Source: Rhodocollybia butyracea
Lineage: Eukaryota > Basidiomycota > Agaricomycetes > Agaricales > Omphalotaceae
Length of the DNA stretch: 64,000 nt
Assembly (NCBI GenBank): GCA_015501585.1
Contig: JADNRY010000093.1
Location: 1-64,000 of the forward strand
Reading direction: 5' to 3'
A program made the translations under genes and the position numbers. Below, piece by piece: positions 32,117-43,320 of this stretch (the first letter of the stretch is position 1; each line of letters starts with the position of its first letter). The notes beneath the pieces are model-generated. The model made no database searches. It was not told the DNA's origin and was given only the letters and a program-made list of their open reading frames with translations.

Positions 32117-33529
32117 ATGCCTCCCGCTAATCTTCTGAAGCGTTTTAACCCACATGACGCGTCTTTTGACCGAGATACTAGGCCAAAAAGAACTCACACA
32201 GACGACACGTCGACCGCCAGGATCACTAAACTGTCCACCTCTCAGAAAATCCAATTCAACCATAAAATCATCCTCAGAAATGAAGCACATCGAGAGAGGG
32301 CAGTGAATGGAGATGAAGACGTCTCTGACGTCGAATCACTGGCAAATATAGATGACGAAGAATATGATTCCATCAGATGCGACCCGACAATTTTCGAGAC
32401 ACATAAGAAGTTCTTACCACCCAAAACTGTTTTGGAAATGATCAAAGCCAATAAGGAGGATGCAGAGACCGAGACTGGTTCCAGTTGGTCCAGACAGCGC
32501 ACACCCGATAACGATGATTCCGAGGTCAATGTATTTGAACCTGAAGATGACATTGTCTTGGTGGAGAACAACCCAACTCAGCCCACTGCCACCTCTTTCC
32601 CAATCGAAATGCTCACTACAGCAAAACTTAAACATGTCTTTCCTCTCCATCTATTTCATCCCAAGAACCTCAATTTTATCAACTCAAATATCCATAGGTT
32701 CAAGCGAGCCAAAGCAGTAGGCGAGAAGTCAACTAAGGTTCATATCCTGGACATTGATGACATTAGCGCAATGATCAAAGAGGAAGGTAGAGGTCCTGTG
32801 AAGGAGGATGAGATGGATTATAATGACTGGCACAAGGCTTTTATGAATTTGCACGAGTTTGAGACACGTAGGTATAAGGATGGCGAGGATGCAGCACAAC
32901 CAAAATTCCTCCAGTCCCATGCATCCTTCTTTGATGGAGAGGAAGATGCAGACAAGAAGTTTCAAGTTTGGTTTCCTTACGAGTGCAAGCTTTGCCAGAA
33001 ACACTATGACCACAAGGTTGCCTTTGACATGCTGTTATACATGACTACTTGGTCCGAAATTTCTTCGACAATTAAAATGCAGGAACAGATACAGTCCATT
33101 CATCGACAGTACCAACAAAATCTATCAGGCTCCAATTCTTCAAGTATACCCAGCTCCAGCAAAGCTCCCCACGCTCTGAAAGGCAACGCCACTTCTTCCT
33201 CAAATGCAATTCCTCTTTCTTCAACCAGGCCTCCACCGCCCTTTCAGCAGGGCAACGCGAAGAAGGTCCTCCCTTCATGTTGCGGTGGATGCAGTAGACG
33301 AGGACATGGGTTGGGCAATGAGAGCGCAGATCATGGCCCCTTCCCCTATGCAACTTACGGTAAGGACAGGAAGCTCAAAGGCCCAACTGGAACTATCTTA
33401 TGCCTCCCGTACAACCTCTATGGAGATTGCAACCGAGGTTGCCCAGCAGAGTCGCATGTCTGCTCGCTTTGCAGCGGCTCCCATTGGGCTAGAGAATATC
33501 ACCCTTCTTGCACCAGCAACAACCTCTAA
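32117..33529 (+). CDS. Ngaro gag-like protein with zinc knuckle
   Basis: A 470-codon open frame starts MPPANLLKRFNPHDASFD, 30 bp after repeat A1. The middle is acidic with an FPLHLFHPKNLNFINSNIHR segment and a Trp/Phe-rich helical part. There is a Ser/Pro-rich linker, then a C-terminal Cys/His cluster (CLPYNLYGDCNRGC, then HVCSLCSGSHWAREYHPSC), typical of nucleic-acid-binding gag ends in fungal DIRS-like elements. This is the only intact frame of the element. Confidence 0.85.
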   Translation: MPPANLLKRFNPHDASFDRDTRPKRTHTDDTSTARITKLSTSQKIQFNHKIILRNEAHRERAVNGDEDVSDVESLANIDDEEYDSIRCDPTIFETHKKFLPPKTVLEMIKANKEDAETETGSSWSRQRTPDNDDSEVNVFEPEDDIVLVENNPTQPTATSFPIEMLTTAKLKHVFPLHLFHPKNLNFINSNIHRFKRAKAVGEKSTKVHILDIDDISAMIKEEGRGPVKEDEMDYNDWHKAFMNLHEFETRRYKDGEDAAQPKFLQSHASFFDGEEDADKKFQVWFPYECKLCQKHYDHKVAFDMLLYMTTWSEISSTIKMQEQIQSIHRQYQQNLSGSNSSSIPSSSKAPHALKGNATSSSNAIPLSSTRPPPPFQQGNAKKVLPSCCGGCSRRGHGLGNESADHGPFPYATYGKDRKLKGPTGTILCLPYNLYGDCNRGCPAESHVCSLCSGSHWAREYHPSCTSNNL

Positions 33530-35446
33530 CCCTTTCACCAACTTGAAGCTTACAGACCCTCTAGATTTCCATGACTTTTACCCAAACATTATACCCAGGT
33601 CTCCAGCTCCAGACGCTTCACCTGAAGAGGTTGAAGTGTTTGAACGAATCATTACTCCTTATGACCCAGCTAATTTCTTCATCAAGCTCTCTCGCCATAA
33701 TCTTCTTGACCGCTACCCACTCTTGGTCCGTAACCTTACAAAAGGTTTTCATCTTGGTTGCATGCCTCTCATTCTCAATACAGTAATCATTCCCAATCAT
33801 CCTTCTGTCACTAAACACCCAGAGGCGGTGGAAGAGTACATCGCCGAGGAGAAAGAGGCACATTGTATGTCGGGACCATACACCTGACAACAACTAGAAA
33901 GAATTTTCGGGGGTCCTTTTGTTTCTGCACCTTTCATTGTCGCTGAATCGGTTCAGGGACCAGATAAACCGCCCAAACTTAGAGTTTGTCGGCATTTGTC
34001 TAAAGGTGGAGTTGACATGGAAGGTCATTGGGTTGAGCCGATGAACTTGTTCTACGACAAACAAGATTTTCCTACAGCAGTTGACTCTGCAGCTATGATT
34101 GCAGATTGGGTGAGTATTTTATTGCTATCCTATCCATAGAGTTCTTTGTAACTCGCTATCACTATCAATTGCTATCCTATTCTATTCTAACTATCCTATC
34201 TCTCTAAGATCACCCAAGCTCCTCCTGGGACCCAAGCTTGCACTACCGATGTTAGAAAATTCCATTGGACCATTCCACTAGATCCTCGCCACAAACCATA
34301 CCTCGCATGCCAAGACACAAAGGGCTTCTTTTGGGCAGACCACTGCATGTGTTTTGGTGCCGCTTCCACTAGTAGTAGTGCAGGTATGGTTTCAGCAGCA
34401 ACACGCAACATATGGAGAGCCAAAGGTGTCTCACCGGTGGCGAAAATCGAGGATGACTGGGCACTATGGCGGGTCCCCAATGGCTCAGGTAAATACAACT
34501 ATGATTGCGAGGAGGCGCTTTCATGCATAGACCACCTTGGAACTCCTTGGCATCCTCCAGAGAAGAAGGGAGACCCATGGTTCATCTTTGTTTTCATGTT
34601 TATCGGACTATTATGGGATATCCCACAGAAACAGGTTAGTCTTTCCGAAGAAAAACGACTCAAATATATTTTTCGGCTTCAGCAATTCCTCACCAAAGGG
34701 TCATCAGCTCAGAAGCAATGACTCGGCTTACCGCCCTCCTCCGAAAAAATCCCTACCTCCAAAGTCCAACTGAATGAAGTTGAGTCTGTCCATGGAACGG
34801 TCTGTTACATCACCTTTGTCTACATCCATGGAAGCTCCCACCTTCCCCCAATCTCAAACTTTGCAGCATCATTCCGAGGTGACAAAGTCACATACGGAAA
34901 ATACCTCACAACTTTGGTTATCCGAGAAATTCTATGGTGGCTGGATATACTCCAGGACCCGAATTTCTATAGGCAACTCCAACCTCGAGGAAAGCTGGTT
35001 GATCATGGTATATATGCAGATGCATCCACAGACTGGGGTATCGGCTTCTGGATTCGAGGCCAATTTGCAGTTTTCCAGCTGAAGCAAGGCTGGAAGATCG
35101 AAGGATGTGATATATGTTGGCTTGAAACTATCGCTATTGAACTCATTTCTTTATACCTCAAAGCTATGAGGTTCTGCAATATCTTTGTTCTTATCAGGTT
35201 GGATAACAAAGGGACTATCAGCGCTATGGGAAAAGCCCATAGTCCTAATTGATGGATTAACCTTTCTGTTTGGCGCACTTTTGCTACCTTGTCCTCACTT
35301 TCTATTGACCCGCATCTCATGTACATTGAGTCTAAATCTAATCTGGCAGACCCGCTTTTGCGCAGAATTCTGGGGTCTCCGGAGAAGAAGCTCCCTTTTA
35401 TCATAAAGCTCCCAGATGAGCTCAACGAAGCTATTGTCTATGTTTA
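33485..35446 (+). pseudogene. Ngaro reverse transcriptase-RNase H
   Basis: Starts around the PLDFHDFYPNIIPR segment. It contains LTKGFHLGCMPL, FGGPFVSAPFIVAESVQG and PPKLRVCRHLSKGG, an intron with GTGAGT donor at about 34110, then PPGTQACTTDVRKFHWTIPL, and FFWADHCMCFGAAS with the catalytic pair in KIEDDWALWRVP. RNase H follows with YADASTDWGIGFWI, WLETIAIEL and FVLIRLDNKGT. TGA stops interrupt at 33885, 34719 and 35250; at each, Arg (CGA) is plausible from family comparison. Confidence 0.82.
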
Positions 35447-37053
35447 GGTATATAAACCTATTTTTATTATCACTTCCTATCTCCGTTTTACTAACTATCT
35501 ATCACAGTAAAACCTTCTATAAAGTGCCACGGAGTCGTGGCATGAGAGATGATGTTCCGTGCACATTGTCATCTCAAATTCACAAGGCCTCTCACATTTC
35601 TTCCTATCCCACTTCAAAACGTTCTTTATTCAGCTTCCTTGGACCAGCTTCTTCTCGCAGTGTTCCTGCTAATTCAACTCCATTTTCTTCCACTCCAGTA
35701 CTGGAACATCCTCTCCCTGCACCTCCTCCTTGCTCATCCACACCCAATCGACTACCACACACAATCACTCGCCGAAAAACCAGAACAGGCAATGCCATTA
35801 CTCCGAACCCTCTACGGCCTAACGTTCTTGCCCAGGATCGTCTACATGCATGGACCACCCCAAGCTCCAATGCTAAATGTTCTGAGATGGCTTCCATTTT
35901 TCCGCTGGAGGTCATTGAATATGGAGAGAAAGTTGTCATAGAAGGTTTAGCCAAGTCAACCAAGGGTACTTATGGAGCGGGTCCCCTTTGATTCAACCAG
36001 TTTTGTGATATGCTCAATATATCAGAAGAGCTTCATATGCCAGCACACAAGGATCTTATCTGCGGTTTCTTAGGCTTCCATATGGGCAAAGTGTTGGGTT
36101 CTTGCATTAAGAATTGGCTCTCAGGCTTGCAGGCTTGGCACATTATTCAGGGAGCTGATTGGCCGGTAAGATCTGGGAAGATACACTTTGCTTGGGCTGG
36201 AGCTCGTACTGCCGGCGCTCATCATCGCCGCCCTATGCGGAACCCTATTACCATCCAGCATATGCTGGCTTTGTTCTATGCCCTTGATTTCACTATCCCA
36301 TTCCACTGTGCTATCTGGGCAGTTGCTTGTAATTGTTTCTGGGGTTGCCGTTGACTCGGTTTATTCTTTATATATTCTCCTTTCCTATCTTCTTATATCT
36401 ATCTTCTTAGGCGAGCTCACCATCCCAACACATTTGGGATTTGACCCCAAGTACCATGTCGCTCGTAGCACATTTATCTCCTTCACATTACACCCCAACT
36501 GCACTCCAAAGGCCATCGCCTTCAGAATCCCTTGGACAAAGACCACAAAGGAACTTGGCGCCACAGTTACTGGTACGGCGCAATCTGATCCTTCGTTACA
36601 GGCATTTTGCCCGTTCAATGCTATGCAATGGCATCTGAAGGCTAATGCGGATGTGCCAGCGAGTTTCTCTTTATTCAGCTATATTGACGACAAAGGCATT
36701 CCCCAACACATGGTCAAATCAGTTTTCTTGAACTTCTGTGATGACATTTGGGAAAAGTCCGGCCCATGCATGTCCACGGCCATAGTTTCCGTATTGGGGG
36801 AGCGGTAGAACTACTCATCACTGGTGTTACACCCGAAATTGTTGCTGCCATTGGAGGTTGGACCTCATTGGCATTTCTTATCTATTGGAGATGTTTCAAG
36901 GAGATCCTACCTGCCCATATTCTCAAAGCTTATGACAATGACCAGATTTTGCATTTGAAGAGCTCTATTGATGACTTTTGTACTGCCAACAAGATTTCGG
37001 ACGATGTTATTGCCGCGTGTATCAATGGTGTGGATATTGGGGACTTCGATTAG
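35447..37053 (+). pseudogene. Ngaro tyrosine recombinase
   Basis: A Ser/Pro-rich N-terminal part precedes the core (GLAKSTKGTYGAG, then FNQFCDMLNI). Catalytic motifs are HGHSFRIGGAVELL (His-x-x-Arg) and the nucleophile Tyr in FLIYWRCF. The first catalytic Arg is expected in an RLGELT motif, where an intron splits the codon for Gly; the Arg codon itself is TGA at 36352. Another TGA is at 35989, and a one-base shift occurs near 36770. Ends NGVDIGDFD at 37053. Confidence 0.85.
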
Positions 37054-37225
37054 CTATTAGTTTATTTGTTGTACATAATTCCTTATCATTAATCTATTTA
37101 CTGTATCACATTGCTATAATTATGAGAGCCATAGCTCTTTCTGGGGTTTGTCCGCCGCTTCTGTCTTGCTTTCTGGAGCTCTGGCTCTGGCTAGGACGGA
37201 GCTTCGACGTCCCGGGCGGGTATGC

Positions 37226-37325
37226 GGGGCCAAGCCCCAGGCAAACACACAATACATTGTCCTCCTCAGGGCTTTATCATCTCTTTATATTTATCTACCG
37301 CTTGATAGCCAGAACAATATCTTAT
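37226..37325 (+). repeat. Ngaro repeat B1
   Basis: Starts GGGGCCAAGCCCCAGGCAAA and adjoins A2. Differs from B2 by a CA-dinucleotide length change and a few transitions. Confidence 0.88.
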
Positions 37326-37480
37326 TCCGTGACAAGTTGCATAGTGGCTTGTTTTAGGATAAGATAAAATAGGCAGTAGAGTCGGCATATCATGGCATCG
37401 CCGAGCTTTGTGCGCGCCTATTCTACTTATTCCCGACTCTACGCTACATCTCAGCTTCAGCTCTTGAGATCACATCTTCT
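37324..37480 (+). repeat. Ngaro repeat A2
   Basis: Second copy of A1, beginning ATTCCGTGACAAGTTGC. Confidence 0.92.
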
Positions 37481-37611
37481 TGTCCCCTCCCACCCATCCC
37501 AGGACTCGTATATTCGCTCACTAGCATCAATAGGGCATTCCAGCTTGGCTTTCCCGCGTGTGCTATTTTATTCTCGCAGAGAATTGTTTTCCTCCACCAC
37601 CTCCCACCCAT

Positions 37612-37713
37612 GGGGCCAAGCCCCAGGCAAACACACACAATACATTGTCCTCCTCAGGGCTTTATCATCTCTTTATATTTATCTACCGCTCGATAGCTGG
37701 AACAATATCTTAT
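37612..37713 (+). repeat. Ngaro repeat B2 (right end of the element)
   Basis: Copy of B1. Similarity stops at CAATATCTTAT, which I take as the right terminus. Confidence 0.86.
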
Positions 37714-38473
37714 CCAGACATCCAGATGCTAGTAACGTTGAACGCAGCGTAAGTTGTTTGGGACGACTACCGTTTCACCGGTCCACCTCCTACTGTACTT
37801 ACCGACAATGCATCTTCTTCCCGTTCATTAAAAATAAAATGTTGGAAAAATGAAAAAGGGCTTATAACTATTACTTAATATTATGGGGTTTATGGCATTG
37901 ATTTCGCTTATCAGCCATTGTAACCAGGTTACAAACCCCCATAAACCCCATAATCTTAAGCCATGCTGCCATAGTGGATGACTTCCCATGGCATCTAGGA
38001 TCCTAGATTATTTCTCTAGACGCACGGCATTCAGGGTTACAAGTAATCTAGTTCTGTGTTTCTAAACCGTGGCCAAAGAAAACCTAAACAGACTTTGATG
38101 CTGAGAAAGCTACTTGGCATAAGCATAGTTTAAACGGAATGGTATTACTGAGCTTTTTCGCGGGAATCTTTGGTTGTTTGAGGTGAGGTGATGGAACAAA
38201 AGACATCCCTAGGGTTCCGGGATGCAGAATGGGAAAAATGGACTCTCGGGCGAAGTGATTTGCTCAGAGCATTGTCCAAATGGGGAGACTAAAATGATAC
38301 GTGAAGTAGAAACACAGATTTAGGTCTGGAAGAAGGGGGGGTACCCCTCTTCTAGATTAGAATCTAGAAATGGGCTTGCACTCATCAAAAGTGGAGCCGT
38401 CACCCTTTCCGAACGTCAGCAATGCTCAGCTGAGCTCGCTTAAGGCATTTAGAGATATTATTTAGGATCCTAA
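37714..38473. other. Spacer with a 16-bp-arm hairpin, no gene seen
   Basis: No ORF of note. It contains the inverted pair ATTATGGGGTTTATGG (37880-37895) and its exact complement (37939-37954) around a 43-nt loop, possibly a MITE-like remnant. Confidence 0.5.
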
Positions 38474-39083
38474 TAGAGATGTCCACAAGTCCGGAGCGCA
38501 AGTACTTGTGGCCTAAAAGGCCTGACTCGTGACCCGCGGCTGACTCGTGACCCGCGGCTGACTCGTGGGAAACGGGTCACTAATACTTGCGAGTCTCACA
38601 AGTACTTGTGAATCCGCACACTAATCAAGTAGTTACAGCTATATTCACAAGTATTTACCATTATTTACTTGCATACAGTGATTGTACAGTGTATAATGCT
38701 ATTAAAAACCTGTACTTTACTTGTTACACTAATTTCATACTATGGTATGAAGTAAAAATGTACTGACAGTTAGGCTTTGGATTGTAGACAGCCTACGGCG
38801 ATTGGGCGCTAAAATAAGCGCTCAGTCGCTGTGAGCTGTCTACAACCTCAAACATGTGTGGCAGTACTTGATAAGTACTATAATAAATATGATACTATTA
38901 ATTACTGTAAGTTTTGATCACCAACAACAAATATATGAGTTCATATTGCTTGCACAAGTCACACAAGTACTTGCAAGTCACCCGAAAATTGCAAATGTCT
39001 GACTTGTGACCCGCGCCTGACCCGTGGGAAACGGATCCTGGGATCCGCGAGTCACATACTTGCGGGTTTTCCCAACGGCTCTT
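38474..39083. mobile_element. Truncated hAT-like MITE, relative of 12448-13091
   Basis: The left end TAGAGATGTCCACAAGTCCG is intact, with the same CAAGTACTTG motifs, a duplicated GACTCGTGACCCGCGGCT, and the central hairpin region (about 38787-38850) with mismatched arms. Similarity is lost after GGGTTTTCCCA; the right terminal repeat is missing. Confidence 0.8.
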
Positions 39084-39249
39084 TGAATTATGGCGATTAT
39101 GCCGCTTATGAGCGCCTTTTCAAGTTTCTGACATTTTTATCACATGAACTCTCTTGAACTCTGCGGAAAGGGGCCCAGTTCATAACTTTACTCGCAACAA
39201 ACGGTAATCAGCTCTGTTACTAAAGGTAAAAAGTGAGGAATTGATCAAA

Positions 39250-40075
39250 CTACCCATCCAGCAACGCTCGCATGGCCTCCAGGCACTGAAAGACAATACG
39301 ACGGTCTGGCAGAGGATTCATGCCATGAATCATATATGCCGCTTTGTCCACAACAGGAGGCACAAGCCTTTGAACAATAATAGATTGCGATGGGTATTTC
39401 CCCGTTGAAAGAGAGGAAACCAAATCTTGAGTAACTGGGACCTTGTAGAAGATTGGGCATGGTCCAGCCATAGTAATAGCAAGTATTATTTGCTCGAGTA
39501 GAGGATGCTGACGAGGACGATTATTCTCCACGAATGCAGCAATTGTTTGGGCAATCATTTGCGGGACTGGTTCCTTGGCCGCGATATTGGTCTAAATTTT
39601 TCAAGTTAGGTGAATGCCAAAACACGGTTCAACAAGAGACGACCTTGGCTGCTTTGACCATAAGCAAGTACTCCACGTTTGAGGCTTCCATCATGTAGAC
39701 AGCAACATCAGCTTTAGCCCGCACACGAGCACCGCACATTGTAAAGGTCATGCTTTCCCTCATGGTAAGGAGCCTTTCGTTGTGGTCAAAGCGGAGCATT
39801 GACAAAAGATGGCGAGTAAAATCATGAGGTGAGCTCTTTTCAGTGTTCAAGTATTTGAGGTGCGCGAAAAAGAGACGTTCGTCGTCAGTAATTACAGCAG
39901 GAGGACGAGGCCGGGTTACGTTGTTGAGGACTACCGGGGAAACGGTAGTCGCAGGGAGGTGGGGCGTGCCAAAAAACGTTGCGCTATCGACATCTTGGAT
40001 AGCAATGTTGAAGGCAAGGAGGTCGTGAGCAGTCCAGCGACTGGCTGACTTGGCTGCGCGCATGAGGTGAGCCAT
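39250..40075 (-). CDS. Conserved basidiomycete protein of unknown function (MAHL family), intact
   Basis: Two exons, 40075-39644 and 39591-39250, with a 52-nt intron, give 257 residues. It starts MAHLMRAAKSASRWTAHDLL and carries TFFGTPHLPATTVSPVVLNN, FTMCGARVRAKADVAVYMME, EYLLMVKAAK, PVPQMIAQTIAAFVENNR, FYKVPVTQDLV and AYMIHGMNPLPDRRIVFQCL. I know this pattern from multicopy hypothetical proteins in Agaricomycetes. The alternation of a putative ligand pocket with short helices gives no clear function. No stop or frameshift is seen. A broken paralogue lies at 48877-49728 on the other strand beside the unit-4 PTP, so the Ngaro-side segment has been inverted relative to unit 4. Confidence 0.85.
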
Positions 40076-40247
40076 GTAAGTATAGGATCAGAAATTCCCC
40101 AGAGACCCCTTTTTCATAGGACCGGGACCATAGATGCCTGCTGGTTACGGTGTCAGTGTAACGCGTAACGACTCCTTAAAAGTTAAATCAAATGTTACGC
40201 GAAGCGCGACTCTCGGGATAAGTTTGCCATTAGGTGTACCCATTGTA

Positions 40248-42059
40248 CACCTGATAAGCCCGTTAACGGTACTATTATAAGGGTTTGATCGGATCATATA
40301 GCCTATGTATTTGTAGCGTTTGAGGCTGTTTCCCAGTTCCCAATAAACATCTTAAAGTCTCACTATAACTCTCACTAAGCTTACTGAGGAAAATTTTTTG
40401 ATTACAGAGGGCGCTGAGCAGCGGGTAGCACACTTTACCACGGACCGCGGAAATATCCCGGGATCAAATCTGCCATCTGCCTTCCAGTATCAAATGCCGC
40501 CAATAGATATCCCTCCCTCCGCTCATCATCCCGCCTTGCGCCCATTGTCCCATCTCGCACCAGCTGTTCCTTGGTGCAATCTTAGCGTAATATTTGCGGT
40601 ATGCATAGGGTACGTTGTACTAGTAGTAGTAACTTCTACTAGTGAATAAGTGACATTGTACAGGCAAGCTGCTGGTGGTACACGGTGTGTATATCATTCA
40701 TCATTGTCGCTATCAGCTCTGCTGTCCATAAGTTATCTTAAGCTTAAACGCGGAAATCTTCATATTGCTCAACTAGAGATACTACCACCTGTCTGTTGTT
40801 TTGTTTTGTGTACAGTTTGCTCATCATGTATCATAGCACATACTGCTTGATCGAAAGTACATACTACATGTTCTCTTGCTTGTTCTTAAGTAATGACTAT
40901 GAGTATTGTAAAAGATGCACTTCGCGAGAGAGACAAGACATTTAGTTCTAATAGAAATGTGAGTGTGCGAACTTTTGAACTGAGTGTGAGAACCTTTTTG
41001 AACAAGCTTTCGACTTTCACATACAACTTAAAATTCTATAATTTACTTATCACGGTCGCAATTGTACTACTCCCATCGCAGCGATCAAGGATAAGGAACG
41101 TCGAGAGGGTTCGTACAATGTAAGGTAAATTTTACAAATATCAAACACTGAACACTTGAAAATATATGTGTAACCACTGTGTACCGTATAAGAGCTTCGA
41201 ACAACTTTTTCAAACTTATAAGACAAATTAAGTATCAAAATAGACTCAAAGTTACATATCATACTACGAGTACTTAGTACAGTACACAACATAAACTACA
41301 AATCTTATCGAGAGAATTGGACAAGGCATATAGCCTATGCGCGCAGTTACACTTGCACCGCAGATCAAGAAGCTGATCACAAACGCATGTGCTTCAAATC
41401 TATTCACCACCGATGCCTCTGCTCACCCCTTCTTCCATTCTCCAAAGGTAAATGCTTCACCTGCCGCCACGAAGAGTGACAGGACAGCCAGCCAGCAGCC
41501 AGCAATTGAAAATTGAGGGTCATGCGCACAGCTGGATAGCGGCAGCGACAACGACGGCAGTGACCAGGAGGAATAATAATCTCATCTTCGCCGTCAATAC
41601 GCTCTTACCCGGTGCACTAGATTATCGGTAGTCAGTTGCATTTTCTCATTTACGTGTCATTTTGTCTTTTGTGCTGCAGTACTGTGAGTCATATACAACA
41701 TACTTTAGGCATACTATAAGTGTTACGCTAATATTGCACCAAGGAATAGCTGGCGCGAGATGGGACAATGGGCGCGAGGCGGGATGATGAGCGGAGGGAT
41801 ACCTATTGGCGCATTTGATACCGGAAGGCAGAATGGCAGATTTGATCCCGGGATATTTCCCCGGTCCGTGGTAAAGTACGCTACCCGCTCAGCGCCCTCT
41901 GTAATCAAAAAATTTTCCTCAGTAAACTTAGTGAGATTTATAGTGAGACTTTAAGATGTTTATTGGGAACTGGGAAACAGCCTCAAACGCTACAAATACA
42001 TAGGTTATATGATCCGATCAAACCCTTATAATAGTACCGTTAACGGGGCTTATCAGGTG
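40248..42059. mobile_element. 1.8-kb long-TIR DNA element with perfect 8-bp TSD
   Basis: Starts CACCTGATAAGCCCGTTAAC and ends with its inverse. It is flanked by CCATTGTA on both sides (40240-40247 and 42060-42067). The inverted arms extend about 375 bp (to about 40625 and from about 41690). The 1.06-kb interior holds only short ORFs and no transposase motif. TSD length and TIR size fit a non-autonomous Mutator-like or KDZ-type element. The termini differ from those of the element at 14476-19206. Confidence 0.87.
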
Positions 42060-42067
42060 CCATTGTA

Positions 42068-42520
42068 TCACCGCTGACCGTGACTGGGGCTGACCTTGTG
42101 CCGTTAAATAAGTCCCGGGCCGAAGAAACTGCTCCGATTCTCTGTACTCCTCGGTCTTTAATCACCTCCAGGATGTCACAGGTACCTTCCTCTATACAGC
42201 GAATCTTGAGCCAACTCGACGCTTGGAGAAATTCGCTTGTCTTCCAAAGAACAACCGTCCTTCGCAATTTGTTTCCTGGATTCGGAATAAGCCATCCTCG
42301 CTATGTGATTGCGGATAGCGTGCTCAGTAGTCACAAGAAACCAGAGGTGAACATCGCTAAGTGTTTTTTGCGTGTGCTGATGATTCTCATAAATACTGTA
42401 GTCTACGAGTCTACGATGCAAAAAACTGTTTATACAGCGGTCTCTTATATAATTGAGCTTTATCAGAAAACTGGACAAACTATGAACGCGTTCTTGGATT
42501 CCTGCCGTTGATGCTTTTGC
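42068..42520 (+). other. 143-codon ORF of unknown nature
   Basis: An open frame runs 42080-42511 (starts MTGADLVPLNKSRAEETAPI; contains LFPGFGISHPRYVIADS and a hydrophobic stretch FLRVLMILINTVV). I recognise nothing and cannot exclude chance. It may be part of a gene interrupted by the neighbouring long-TIR element. Confidence 0.25.
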
Positions 42521-43150
42521 CTATGTCTAACACCGTCTCATGCTAAAGTCTTGTCTTCTATCGCCAGTTATGGACGAAAGCATCCACTCCGCTCGTTCTG
42601 GAAATCGCTTTTCCGCCCTCGCGCCTATCGACGAAGATGGCTCAACTCCCTCGAGCCAATAAACGCTTCTAAACGGTCACCGACGTCTCCCACTCCTGTT
42701 GTCATCGGTAACGAGTAACGATCCTGACCCTGCCGGCTCGGGCACCGCCTCTGAAGCCCCCGCTCCTTCTCCTCCTTCCAATTTGAAGGGGAAAAGCAAG
42801 CGCAGAACTAGCTCTGCTCAAATTGAGGGTTTCTTAGTCTCCTTGTCGTCAACCATTCTGACGAAACCCAAGAGGCTCCTCCTGCGAAACAAGACACAGT
42901 CCCGCTCCACTTCCGCTACTCGGAAACCGCAAACGCTCCCAATACCACCACTGATATCGAGCCTGCTCCAAGAACGGTTGTACACACTCACGCTGGCCCT
43001 GGAGCTGTCGCCAAGGGTAAAGGTAAAGCCTAAAGCAAAGGGTACAAGCTATCTTATCAAGAAACGCCCTGCAAAAATTACTCCTCTTCCTGTGTGCTCT
43101 TCCACTTCTGGTGTCTCCGTAGCTGTTCGAGCCAAACAATCCTGCGATGT
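42521..43150 (+). pseudogene. Fragment X, second copy
   Basis: Motifs correspond to 9110-9520 in the opposite orientation (MSNTVS, STKMAQL, PAGSGTASEAPA, SNLKGKSKRRTS). The copy continues further, with a reading HTHAGPGAVAKGKGKAKAKG that could be a basic gag-like tail. It is in several frames, so a pseudogene. Family unknown. Confidence 0.45.
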
Positions 43151-43159
43151 CTCTCCCCT

Positions 43160-43320
43160 GGTGATGGTGCATGGAGCAGCGATGACTGGAGATACTGGCT
43201 GCCATGGATTTTACTACGCCAGTTTCTTTGGCTGCATGGCGAGCTGATTTGACGTATTCTTGACGAAACTGGTCAGTACATGAAGAGTTGTGTAGGCAGG
43301 GGCCTGGAGCCATGAACGAG
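43160..43320 (-). pseudogene. Protein tyrosine phosphatase N-terminal scrap
   Basis: About 160 bp aligns with the PTP start region (inverse of GGCTGCATGGCGAGCTGATTTG and GTGTAGGCAG at 8940-9050). It lies at the 3' side of unit 4 and is joined to fragment X. It is the fifth trace of the PTP family in the window. Confidence 0.75.

Larger units (their letters stand above)
31931..37713 (+). mobile_element. Ngaro-type (DIRS order) tyrosine-recombinase retrotransposon
   Basis: Split direct repeats in the order A1 - genes - B1 - A2 - B2 define this group: A1 31931-32087 and A2 37324-37480 (157 bp each); B1 37226-37325 and B2 37612-37713. Genes in order are a gag-like protein with zinc knuckle, RT-RNase H, and a tyrosine recombinase. 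There are no LTRs and no target duplication, as expected for recombinase-mediated integration. The RT and recombinase frames contain five in-frame stops, all TGA, and one frameshift, so this copy is inactive. It inserted just upstream of the unit-3 PTP start; unit 4 has the empty site near 48855. Confidence 0.9.
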
